From contig JAIXZA010000013.1 in NCBI GenBank assembly GCA_027489965.1, positions 1-64,000 of the forward strand: a stretch of 64,000 nt of DNA. The letters are read 5' to 3'. Within the stretch, counting starts at the first letter, position 1. The number at the start of each line of letters is the position of its first letter. The stretch is from Verrucomicrobiaceae bacterium. GTDB taxonomy: Bacteria > Verrucomicrobiota > Verrucomicrobiia > Verrucomicrobiales > Verrucomicrobiaceae. Position numbers and translations under genes: made by a program. The notes beneath the pieces were generated by a model. It ran no database searches. It was not told the DNA's origin and worked only from the letters and a program-made list of their open reading frames with translations. Shown here piece by piece: positions 52,548 through 60,474 of this stretch.

Positions 52548-53462
52548 ATGTCTGTCACCATCGCCGGAACCGTCGCCCTGGATAATGTCAAAACCACCAA
52601 GGACTCCCAGGAGAACCTGCTCGGTGGCTCCGCAGCCTATGCGGCCCTCGCCGCCAGCATTTTCACTCAGCCGATCCACCTTGTAGGCATCATCGGTCAT
52701 GATTTCCCTGAGGCGCACCTGAACCTGCTCGGTAGCAAAGGCATCACTCTTGAGGGCCTCGAGCGCAGTAGTGGCGCTTCATTCACCTGGAGCGGTGAAT
52801 ACCATGAGGACATGAACAATCGCACCACGCACGCCGTCGGCATCAACGTGCTGGAAACCTGGCTGCCGAAACTCAACGCCACCGCCGCTGCGGCTAAGAT
52901 CGCTGTTTTGGCCAACATGAGCCCAGACAATCAGATGCAGACCCTGGAGCAGTTCACCGAGGCTGATTTCGTCATCGCCGACACCATGGATCTCTGGATC
53001 AGCATCGCCAATGAGCGCCTGCATGACGTCATGAAAAAGATCGATCTCCTTGTCATCAACGACGGCGAGGCCAAAGAATTCGCCCAGACCACCAATCTCG
53101 TCGAGGCCGGTCGCAAGCTGCAAGCCAAAGGCCCGCGTTTTGTCGTCGTCAAGCGTGGCGAGCACGGCAGCTACCTCTTTGGTGAAAAGCCCGAGGACTT
53201 CTTCTCCTGCGCCGCCTATCCACTGGACTCCGTCTTTGACCCCACTGGGGCTGGCGACAGCTTCCTCGGCGGCATGGCCGGCTGGCTCAGCGCCAATGGC
53301 AAGACCAAGCCCACCTTTGCTGACCTCGTTCAGGCCGTCGTCCACGGCAGCGTCACCGCCAGCTACACCTGCGAAGCCTTCAGCACCCACAAACTGCAAA
53401 ACGTCACCCAAGCCGATATCGCCGGACGGCTCGCCGAATTGAAGGCCTACACAAGCTTCTAG
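52548..53462 (+). CDS. PfkB family carbohydrate kinase
   Basis: The 304-residue protein is a ribokinase-like (PfkB) enzyme that phosphorylates a sugar or nucleoside with ATP. Marks are the N-terminal GGSAAYAALAAS, the lid segment VGIIGHDFPEAHL, and the C-terminal signature DPTGAGDSFLGGMAGWL, with the catalytic Asp near residue 240. The substrate cannot be deduced. I chose the ATG at 52548 since it begins at the first strand (MSVTIAGTVALDN); the open frame continues far upstream into the divergent operon without similarity. The GC content of the gene is visibly higher than that of the EPS locus. The 10-bp repeat array follows its stop by 17 bp. Confidence 0.9.
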   Translation: MSVTIAGTVALDNVKTTKDSQENLLGGSAAYAALAASIFTQPIHLVGIIGHDFPEAHLNLLGSKGITLEGLERSSGASFTWSGEYHEDMNNRTTHAVGINVLETWLPKLNATAAAAKIAVLANMSPDNQMQTLEQFTEADFVIADTMDLWISIANERLHDVMKKIDLLVINDGEAKEFAQTTNLVEAGRKLQAKGPRFVVVKRGEHGSYLFGEKPEDFFSCAAYPLDSVFDPTGAGDSFLGGMAGWLSANGKTKPTFADLVQAVVHGSVTASYTCEAFSTHKLQNVTQADIAGRLAELKAYTSF

Positions 53463-53479
53463 GCGTAGAGAATGAGGCC

Positions 53480-53611
53480 GTTTACAGTGGTTTACGATGG
53501 TTGACTGTGGTTGACCGTTGTTACCCAAACCTATTCCAAGCTAGCTTTTGCATCGGCTCGGCTCAACAACTGTAAACAATCGTCAACCAGCGTAAACAAC
53601 CGTCAACTTCA
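53480..53611. repeat. Two facing arrays of 10-bp repeats between the kinase gene and menB
   Basis: On the plus strand GTTTACAGTG, GTTTACGATG, GTTGACTGTG, GTTGACCGTT and GTTACCCAAA follow one another from 53480 with an exact 10-bp period. After a 45-bp gap the inverse form appears from 53572: GTAAACAATC, GTCAACCAGC, GTAAACAACC, GTCAACTTCA, again every 10 bp. The core is GTT(T/G)AC. The arms could pair into a long imperfect hairpin, or present five plus four sites on one face of the DNA to a regulator, 11 bp before the menB start. It could also act as a transcription stop for the kinase gene, although no T-run is present. Confidence 0.75.
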
Positions 53612-53621
53612 CTCTTCCCCC

Positions 53622-54434
53622 ATGTGGACCACGATCAAAACCTTCAAAGACATCAAGCTTGAGAAAACCGAAGATGGCATCGGCAAGCTCACCATCAATC
53701 GCCCGGAAGTGCGCAATGCCTTCCGTCCGCAGACGGTGAAGGAAATGCTCATCGCGTTGGAGATGCTGCATGAAGATCCTGACGTGGGCGTCATCATCCT
53801 TTGTGGCGAAGGCCCGCTCGCCTTCTGCTCCGGGGGCGATCAAAAGGTGCGTGGCGATGCTGGTTACATCGGCGAAGATGGCGTCCCGCGCCTGAACATC
53901 CTCGATGTCCAGCGCAAGCTCCGCACCCTACCGAAACCCATCGTCGCCATGGTCGCCGGTTACGCTATCGGCGGCGGGCATGTGCTGCATGTCGTCTGTG
54001 ATCTCACCATCGCTGCGGACAACGCCAAGTTTGGCCAAACCGGCCCCAAAGTCGGCAGCTTCGACGGCGGCCTCGGCAGCAGCTACCTTGCCCGCATCGT
54101 CGGCCAAAAGAAAGCCCGAGAGATCTGGTATCTCTGCCGTCAATACGACGCCCAGGAAGCGCTCGACATGGGCCTCGTGAACAAAGTCGTCCCCCTCGCC
54201 GACCTCGAAACCGAGACCCTCATCTGGTGCCGCGAGATGCTCCAGCACAGCCCCCTCGCCCTCCGCTGCCTCAAAGCCGCCCTCAATGCCGACTGCGATG
54301 GCCAAATGGGCCTGCTCGACCTCGCCGGCAATGCCACTCTTCTCTACTACATGAGCGAAGAAGCCAAGGAAGGCAAAACCGCCTTCGTCGAAAAACGGAA
54401 ACCGAACTTCAAGAAGTTCAAGCGGGTGCCTTGA
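53622..54434 (+). CDS. menB: 1,4-dihydroxy-2-naphthoyl-CoA synthase
   Basis: MenB closes the second ring of the menaquinone nucleus from o-succinylbenzoyl-CoA. The 270-residue crotonase-fold protein has [37 protein letters not shown] (oxyanion hole and loop), [40 protein letters not shown] and a tail ending [13 protein letters not shown]. These are specific for MenB among crotonases. Length is normal. The ATG at 53622 is chosen because the start matches MenB; the frame runs back into the repeat array. The gene implies menaquinone respiration in this organism. A mutated copy of its last 128 bp lies at 55419-55546. Confidence 0.97.
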   Translation: MWTTIKTFKDIKLEKTEDGIGKLTINRPEVRNAFRPQTVKEMLIALEMLHEDPDVGVIILCGEGPLAFCSGGDQKVRGDAGYIGEDGVPRLNILDVQRKLRTLPKPIVAMVAGYAIGGGHVLHVVCDLTIAADNAKFGQTGPKVGSFDGGLGSSYLARIVGQKKAREIWYLCRQYDAQEALDMGLVNKVVPLADLETETLIWCREMLQHSPLALRCLKAALNADCDGQMGLLDLAGNATLLYYMSEEAKEGKTAFVEKRKPNFKKFKRVP

Positions 54435-54448
54435 GTCAGGCCTGAACC

Positions 54449-54790
54449 TTACCTCTTCTCGTCCGCCGAGGGATCAAAAGGTTTGTTAAACGGCGGGCCG
54501 CGCTCGCCACCGTAGGTTTCGCGGAGGTATCCGTCGCCCTCGCTTTTGTCGCGGCGGATCACTGCTGGGGCCACAAGGTTGCCGAGCCGACGCCTTTCCG
54601 CACGGCCTGCCTGCCACTGCTCCCAGGTCCAAGTGTGGTCCTGGCTGGTTTTGAGTTTAGATGCAGTCATGTGGCTAGAATAACTCAACCATTGCTCTTT
54701 GCCAGGCTCAAAACCGCGTTCACGAAACAGTTCGTATACGACAGCAGCCAGGAGTAGAGATTTTGCGCTGAGGTCGGTTTCTTGACGCAC
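54449..54790 (-). CDS. Small hypothetical protein
   Basis: I do not recognise this 113-residue protein. It has no signal peptide or membrane segment. It starts with a helical part (AKSLLLAAVVYELFRERGFE), has a Trp-rich middle (HTWTWEQWQAGRAERRRLGN) and a hydrophilic tail. Composition and the absence of any competing gene make it plausible, but it may be spurious. It converges with menB, ending 14 bp after the menB stop, and lies inside the 1.1-kb segment between menB and its relic copy, so it could have come with that segment. Confidence 0.45.
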   Translation of the reverse strand: MRQETDLSAKSLLLAAVVYELFRERGFEPGKEQWLSYSSHMTASKLKTSQDHTWTWEQWQAGRAERRRLGNLVAPAVIRRDKSEGDGYLRETYGGERGPPFNKPFDPSADEKR

Positions 54791-54894
54791 GAGAGCTAGA
54801 CCTCCCGACTAACTTGCCGTAGAGTTACGAGCGGTTCCGCACACCGTGGAAGATATGGGACTGTTCGTGATTCGAGTTTCTAATCACAGGATTA

Positions 54895-54958
54895 ACAGGA
54901 AAACAGGATTCACAGGAATGGGTTCTGACCTGTAAATCATGTCTTTCTGTTTTCCTGT
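54895..54958. repeat. Inverted repeat of the ACAGGAAAACAG type
   Basis: ACAGGAAAACAG at 54895-54906 is the exact reverse complement of CTGTTTTCCTGT at 54947-54958, and the inner parts (GATTCACAGG and CCTGTAAATC) also pair nearly completely. The whole could form a hairpin of about 60 nt. Such ACAGGATT-type palindromes are dispersed in genomes of this kind. No gene is supported in the surrounding 54791-55355. Confidence 0.6.
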
Positions 54959-55355
54959 AAAATGGAGTCTCCAGTTGCTTTGTTGTCTCCGACTCATACG
55001 GCCAAAGTGACTCTTCGTTCCAGATCCCAACACCGTGGATTGTGTGCTAAAAACAGGAATGGCTGACCGCCGATTTGTGTCCGTCATTGATTCCACAAGG
55101 CTTTTCGCCTCTAGGGCGGTGTCACCCAAGACACAGCCGCTTCGAGTCAAAGAAGCCGTGTGAAACCAAGCCCTGGCGCAACTCAACGGTCTTCCATTCC
55201 CGGATCTAGGCTAGAGCGGATTCGAGATCGATGGTGGTCATGAAAGAGAGTTAGGGATCGCCTGATCTGGAAAAGATCTTTGAAATGAGGCTTTAGCAAC
55301 CTCGATTCTGCCTCTCTCCGCCTTCGTGCCATAAATCAGGCTCAGGAGTGAAACC

Positions 55356-55391
55356 ACCGCAGAGAAAACGTTCTGCGGTATTCTCTGCGGT
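55356..55391. repeat. Inverted repeat ACCGCAGAGAA/TTCTCTGCGGT
   Basis: The 11-bp arms at 55356-55366 and 55381-55391 pair perfectly around a 14-nt loop. The words resemble dispersed palindromic sequences found between genes in many bacteria. It lies 27 bp before the menB relic, so it may have taken part in, or followed, the rearrangement there. Confidence 0.6.
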
Positions 55392-55418
55392 TATCCCAAC
55401 TCTTGCGGTGAAAATTCT

Positions 55419-55546
55419 GGGCCTGCTCGACCTCGCCGGCAACGCCACCCTTTTCTACTACATGAGCGAAGAAGCCAACGTCAGGCAAAACCGCCTTCGT
55501 CGGGAAACGGAAACCCAACTTCAAGAAGTTCGAACGGGTGCCGTGA
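55419..55546 (+). pseudogene. Duplicate of the menB 3' end
   Basis: GGGCCTGCTCGACCTCGCCG and the bases that follow match 54308-54434 of menB at about 90 % by eye, through the shared stop region (CGGGTGCC-TGAG). A one-base insertion at the codons for AKEG (GCCAACGTCAGGC versus GCCAAGGAAGGC) shifts the frame, so the piece cannot encode the MenB tail. It is in the same orientation as menB, about 1.1 kb downstream. It is the only recognisable gene piece in 54791-55603. Confidence 0.9.
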
Positions 55547-55603
55547 GGCAGATCTGAGATTGAAAACGCCGCACCTTTAGATCACAAAAGAGAGAACAGT
55601 TTT

Positions 55604-58600
55604 TTAGCTTTTTGAATTCGTTGGGTTTGTGAACTTATCCCATTTCCCCTTCACGACCTTCAAGCATTGCTTCATATTTAGCGAATGCTCTGGAATATCA
55701 GGTTTGGGCTTAATCACTCTCAAAATGTCTTCATAAAGTTGAGGATGTGTTCTGGGGGTGAATGGACCTTTGCCGTCAGGACGGTGTTTAAAAATTTGAT
55801 CTGGGTCATCTTTATTTAACTCTTCATCGATGATAAAAGCATATTCCAAAACACGGATTTGCCGGAAGAGGTCACCAGCGCCAACGATTAAGGCATCCCT
55901 TAATAAGCCAAGAAGTGTTGAGGGCAGGTGAATTCTACGACGGTATAATAATGAAGTCGTTCCGTGTGTGCCTGCATTTCGCCTTTTCACGATAGAGGCA
56001 AGGGTCGCATACGCTGAGAGCTTCAATGAAAGCAAGCGGTACCACCAATAGGTAGAGTGACTCACACCACCCAAGCAAAGTTCGCCTCGCTCAAGGGCGG
56101 CCCAAGCTTCATCAAGCCAGCTGATGGAAAGCCTTAGCTTCTCTTGTTCCTCATCTTTTGATTTATCTTCGTCCTTTGGTTTTGGTTCACCATTGTCATT
56201 CATGCCACTTCTAGCCCTCCATATGAGCATCTCTGCGCGCCGAATGTGGATGCGGGCAAGTTCGCGACCATCTGGCCATCCCATACCTGAGAGAATGATC
56301 GCATGGGCTTCATTGAGGCGGCGATTGGACTCAGAGAAGCGGTTTAGATAGCCCAGAGCTAGGGCATAGAGTGTCAGTACTCGAATCCGAAGATCACAGT
56401 CTTCAAGATGATAGTCAGGGGATAGACTGCGACACATTTGAAGTGCTTCATATCCCAAGGCAGAAACCACCTGCCAGTGTTCTGACACCCTCGCTTCCGA
56501 AGCAGAAAGTAAGATGTCATCTATATTGAGGCTTTCGGCGTGGTACTCCAACTTCGCACGACGGACAATGCGATACATGAGTTCCGAAATCAGCCAGATC
56601 ATTCTGAAGAGCAGGGCTTCATCACCGCTTTGTTCAGACCAATCTCTCATCCAATCACGCCTGAATTTTGCCACATCTTCAAGTTGCCTCAATGTGTTGG
56701 CATCCATTTTTGTAGGGCCAAAAACCTCATTTATCTTCTTGAAGATGTTGGCTCTCCAGTCGCCGTTTTCGACCTCAAGTTCGCTACACGTTTGATCCGG
56801 CGGCTCAAGATGTTCAATAGTGCTATTTGAAGAAGCACCTGCGCCATGAACTGGACAGGTTCTTCCCCCATGGGCATAAACTTCCGTAATAACGGCCGAT
56901 TTTAAATGATTGATATCATCTTCAATAGACAGTATCGCAGATTTGAGCTTTTTGCCAAGAGCATGTGGACTTCCATCTGGAACGACTGCATTAATTCCTT
57001 TCTCAATGATAGCTGAATCGGCCTCGAAGAAGATTTGCCTTATATCTACGCCAGGGCACCAGAATAAAAGACTGCGTCGTCCAACTAAAAGAAGCTTCCG
57101 AAGCTGACAAACGGCCTTCCAGATATGACTGATTCTACTTTGATGATCGTCCACTATCCAAAGGTAATCCTTAGCGTGATGAATAGCCTGTACGGAATGA
57201 TAGATCGCCTCCATCAATGGAATGAAATGTCCAGTAGCATAGTAGGCGCGTAAGTACCAGTCCCCAATCCAATAGTGGAGCCTAGCACGAATTTGGGTAA
57301 GGCTGTCTAATTTACGTGGTTTTCCAGTATCACTTGAATACGGAGCAGGCCATAGTTGGATTTCATTTCGACTTTCTAAAACACGTTGGAGGCTGATTCG
57401 GGTATCTCTGAACATCCAGGCATAACCACCTGGTTTTCGAAGGAACAGACCTTTCTGTTCTAAAAAATGCAACCACCCTTTTGAACCTGCATCATCAGAC
57501 TCTGGCAAATTGTCATCTCGTTCATAAATGAGATAGCTGCGAAACTCATCATTATCACGAGTGGGGGGATATTTATGTGCTTGATCTTGTACGATTGAGT
57601 TGTCGTTGAATCGCCAAGGACAGGGAAAAACAGCCTCTGAGATCATGGCTGCAGGATGCCTGGACTGTCGGAACAAGGTCAATCCGTAGAGCCATAAGGC
57701 TCGGGATGACGAAGTCGCATCTTTGGGTGTACCAAAAATGTCGAGAACCTCAGTAATAATATCTTCAAACTTGGGTGAGGCTGGTAATCTTTTGTCGAGA
57801 CCTTGATTGCCCCCATTAGTATGCCATTGGTCTGCGACTTTCCGCAATTCAGGGCTGTGGGTGAGATCATCCATGTGCTCCAGCTCGAGCTGCCCCTCAG
57901 CTGGCCGCAACATATCCATACCGGCGGTGGCCGGAAACTTCTTGCACAAGAATGCTAATTTAGCTTCATCGTGCTCTTCCCTTTTGAGTCCACGCGGAAG
58001 ATAGATAATTTTAAAGTGCAGCTCTCGCAGAAGAGCAAGAAATTGGTGAAAAAGGGCGGTCTCGCCTTTCTCAGACGTTTCCCAGTAATTCTTCCCGTCA
58101 AGCCAGCCAGTGCATCCTCCAGGGCCATTTCTGCCATAAAAAAAGAAGACCCATTGCTCGGGATTAATTTTAAACTTCTCGACGAGAAGTTTTAGTCGGC
58201 GTCTCATTTTTTCAGGGTCCATGCGCCCATCGCTTTCCCTTTGAGTGACAAAATTGATCCACTCTAATTGAAAATAACCAAGATTGAGACTGATGAATGA
58301 CAGCAGGTTAACAAAGAGGTCGTCGGTATTACGATAATCTTCGAGTTCAAACCAAGCCGTATTATTGCGATCCGATTTAAAGAGGTTAAAGACGGCCTGT
58401 AGCGGCTGGGTTGTTCCAGACCCGCAATCAATGTGAATGATGTTTTTTTCACATGACTTTCGGATCAGCTTGTAGAGATCCTGAATCTCTGGTGACTCTT
58501 GAGCCTTTTTTGAATTAAAGAGTATGGAGCGAGGAGGAACCTGATGAGTAAACTGCAGACTGTAACCACCGCCGGGGAGAGAAAGGTTTAGTTTTTGATA

Positions 58601-59950
58601 GAGCTCCCATAACAGCAAGTCTGCACGGTCAGTAAGCACGGCGCAAATCTGCTTGCCATAACTGCCGAAAAGCCGACTTACACGCCGCAAGTCACTTGGC
58701 GTATGGCAGACCCAAAAGACTTTAAAGTCATTATCCATGTCTAGAACAAAGCGTATCATCTGCACGCAGCGCGCGTCGCTGGCGGAGTATCCGAGCACTA
58801 ATAGATGGCTGGGTATAAAATCCCAAGGTTGCACCTCATGCGGCTCTTTAGGACCTCTAAGGTACTGAAAGAAACGTTCTTTATCAATCTGACTCGGCGG
58901 TTCGTTGATTGATGTGTCGGCACGGGTTTCCAGAATGTCACCATGAAGCTTTACCACACAGTCCTGGGCTCGCACGGTGGCAAAAGAGGGCAGACCACCT
59001 TTGATACTTACAGCTAGCATATGCAAAGGCTCACCCTGCGCACGGTAACTCTGCTCAATGAGGGTATCAAAATTCGTCGTGAGGATGATCTGCGCACGGA
59101 CAGAGCGTGCTAGGCGTGAAACCATATTATGAATCAAGTTCGGACGCTTACCACGGGTGATGTGGGCATTGAATCCGTCGATGACTGAAATGTCTAATTC
59201 TTCGAGGTAGAGTCGGCGATGCGGAGCATCAGTAACCGCAACGCGAGCCAGAAACTCTAAGGTGCGAGTCCAATGAGACAGGGCACGCAAGGCCATTTCA
59301 TCGATGTATTCTTTAGAAGAATCCGGCGTGTTTGGATCAGATGGAATGTCCTCAATATGCAGATTACGGCGTGCTATATCCAGAAACTCCTCTTTATCCC
59401 AGATGAGCGAATCACGCAGGATTTCAGGCACAAGCGGCCTTGTCAGGTGGATGTCTCGTGCACCTAATTGTTGTTGGTGTCCTGTCTGCTCTGGAACATT
59501 CAGCGACGTGATCTTTTTTCTATCTTGGTCTGCCGAAAGCCTGTATTCAATTTTTCGAACATCGCACCAACTCAAGTATAGATTGAGCAAATACTCGTGC
59601 GCATCGTCTTTTTCTTTGCTGGATGGAAAGGGGGGCCAGCCGCGAGTTCTTATATCCCATTTAGCTTCAAGAACTTGAAAGACTGTCCACGCTAGATATT
59701 GAGGAAAAGCCTCCCCCATGATAATGCCAGACTGAGCCGAAACACCACTTCCTAAAAAGGGCGTGATACGAAAGCCCTTTCTCACTGCATCTCGAATTTC
59801 TGAAATGAACTGTTCTTCGGGCACATCTGTTAGCGGTGTATTCATAGTAGGCTGTGGGAGTCTATTTTTCCAAAACTTGTATTGTCTGGATTTTTTAAAG
59901 AATGAGCGGCTTTCACGGCGATTCAGGCGAGGCTTTCTGAAGTGGCTCAT
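55604..59950 (-). CDS. Giant SIR2-domain protein, STAND-like, probable defence effector
   Basis: The 1448-residue protein begins with a SIR2 domain. PFLGSGVSAQSGI (about residues 64-76) is the NAD loop, ILTTNFDTLIEQ (about 288-299) is the T-x-N-x-D block, VVKLHGDI (about 329) has the catalytic-type histidine, and LVLGYSASDARC (about 384) is the last NAD-binding loop. A region like a STAND/AAA NTPase follows (IIHIDCGSGTTQPLQAVFNL near 502; WVFFFYGRNGPGG near 615), but the P-loop lysine and the Walker B acid are missing. The rest is helical, repeat-like, and probably senses a trigger. Known SIR2-STAND proteins destroy NAD when phage components are detected. No transmembrane segment is seen. The start at 59950 lies 11 bp from the upstream gene; an ATG at 59845 is also possible. 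Confidence 0.8.
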   Translation of the reverse strand: MSHFRKPRLNRRESRSFFKKSRQYKFWKNRLPQPTMNTPLTDVPEEQFISEIRDAVRKGFRITPFLGSGVSAQSGIIMGEAFPQYLAWTVFQVLEAKWDIRTRGWPPFPSSKEKDDAHEYLLNLYLSWCDVRKIEYRLSADQDRKKITSLNVPEQTGHQQQLGARDIHLTRPLVPEILRDSLIWDKEEFLDIARRNLHIEDIPSDPNTPDSSKEYIDEMALRALSHWTRTLEFLARVAVTDAPHRRLYLEELDISVIDGFNAHITRGKRPNLIHNMVSRLARSVRAQIILTTNFDTLIEQSYRAQGEPLHMLAVSIKGGLPSFATVRAQDCVVKLHGDILETRADTSINEPPSQIDKERFFQYLRGPKEPHEVQPWDFIPSHLLVLGYSASDARCVQMIRFVLDMDNDFKVFWVCHTPSDLRRVSRLFGSYGKQICAVLTDRADLLLWELYQKLNLSLPGGGYSLQFTHQVPPRSILFNSKKAQESPEIQDLYKLIRKSCEKNIIHIDCGSGTTQPLQAVFNLFKSDRNNTAWFELEDYRNTDDLFVNLLSFISLNLGYFQLEWINFVTQRESDGRMDPEKMRRRLKLLVEKFKINPEQWVFFFYGRNGPGGCTGWLDGKNYWETSEKGETALFHQFLALLRELHFKIIYLPRGLKREEHDEAKLAFLCKKFPATAGMDMLRPAEGQLELEHMDDLTHSPELRKVADQWHTNGGNQGLDKRLPASPKFEDIITEVLDIFGTPKDATSSSRALWLYGLTLFRQSRHPAAMISEAVFPCPWRFNDNSIVQDQAHKYPPTRDNDEFRSYLIYERDDNLPESDDAGSKGWLHFLEQKGLFLRKPGGYAWMFRDTRISLQRVLESRNEIQLWPAPYSSDTGKPRKLDSLTQIRARLHYWIGDWYLRAYYATGHFIPLMEAIYHSVQAIHHAKDYLWIVDDHQSRISHIWKAVCQLRKLLLVGRRSLLFWCPGVDIRQIFFEADSAIIEKGINAVVPDGSPHALGKKLKSAILSIEDDINHLKSAVITEVYAHGGRTCPVHGAGASSNSTIEHLEPPDQTCSELEVENGDWRANIFKKINEVFGPTKMDANTLRQLEDVAKFRRDWMRDWSEQSGDEALLFRMIWLISELMYRIVRRAKLEYHAESLNIDDILLSASEARVSEHWQVVSALGYEALQMCRSLSPDYHLEDCDLRIRVLTLYALALGYLNRFSESNRRLNEAHAIILSGMGWPDGRELARIHIRRAEMLIWRARSGMNDNGEPKPKDEDKSKDEEQEKLRLSISWLDEAWAALERGELCLGGVSHSTYWWYRLLSLKLSAYATLASIVKRRNAGTHGTTSLLYRRRIHLPSTLLGLLRDALIVGAGDLFRQIRVLEYAFIIDEELNKDDPDQIFKHRPDGKGPFTPRTHPQLYEDILRVIKPKPDIPEHSLNMKQCLKVVKGKWDKFTNPTNSKS

Positions 59951-59961
59951 TGAAAGAGGTT

Positions 59962-60474
59962 TTAGTTTCTTGTAGCAATCTCAGCCACTTTGAGAACCAC
60001 ACTTTTGAGTTCTTCGTCTATGTCGAGTCCTTGCTGCTTCATGATCTTGATACCCTTTAACCCCAATATCTTTTTGAAATAAGAGAGGCCTTTTGCACAA
60101 TTGCGCTCAAACATCAGGTGCTTGATCTTGTTGAGGAGTTGTCCATCAGCGATTTCTTCAGGCAGATCAAGCTCTGTGATCGGAGGGTTGGCATTGAATT
60201 CCTCCGAATTTAGAATCTGCCGAATCACTAGTTTGGGAAAGTACTCCTCTATCGTTCCGCGCTTTAGCACTACTATCTGTTCGATGTTCGTTACACCGTT
60301 TTTACGTGCTTTCTCAAGTTCGGTGGCATACTTTTGAGCATCTGCATCCAGCATGATGACTGCGGGTATATCGAAAGCTTTCAATAGTGTGCATATACGT
60401 CGGATTTTTTCAAAATCAGACCCACCCGCATTGATGATAGAAATGCCAAGCTGGAATTCACTTTTCCCGCACAT
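59962..60474 (-). CDS. TOPRIM half of an OLD-family nuclease (separated by an in-frame stop)
   Basis: The 170-residue piece begins with an ATG directly after the TAA of the ATPase frame and in the same frame. It carries LGISIINAGGSDFEKIRRIC, then LLKAFDIPAVIMLDADAQ with the D-x-D of the TOPRIM domain, and a helical C-terminus. In OLD-family nucleases this part is fused to the AAA ATPase, and the first TOPRIM glutamate lies in the part before the stop (LIVEGDTEEE). So neither product alone has a full nuclease site. If translated from this ATG it would have to join the ATPase half; otherwise it is the dead tail of a broken gene. It lies 11 bp before the SIR2 gene. Confidence 0.75.
   Translation of the reverse strand: MCGKSEFQLGISIINAGGSDFEKIRRICTLLKAFDIPAVIMLDADAQKYATELEKARKNGVTNIEQIVVLKRGTIEEYFPKLVIRQILNSEEFNANPPITELDLPEEIADGQLLNKIKHLMFERNCAKGLSYFKKILGLKGIKIMKQQGLDIDEELKSVVLKVAEIATRN

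Noticed and set aside
52779..53528. 249-codon open frame on the minus strand
   Set aside because: Antisense to the PfkB-family kinase gene, in GC-rich sequence where such frames arise by chance.
53480..53611. CRISPR array
   Set aside because: The units are 10 bp with no spacers and no cas genes are present; the repeats are described as phased arrays instead.
53928..54305. 125-codon open frame on the minus strand
   Set aside because: Antisense to menB, which is complete and specific.
54884..55186. 100-codon open frame on the minus strand
   Set aside because: It runs through the ACAGGAAAACAG palindrome and has no domain or signal; likely noncoding.
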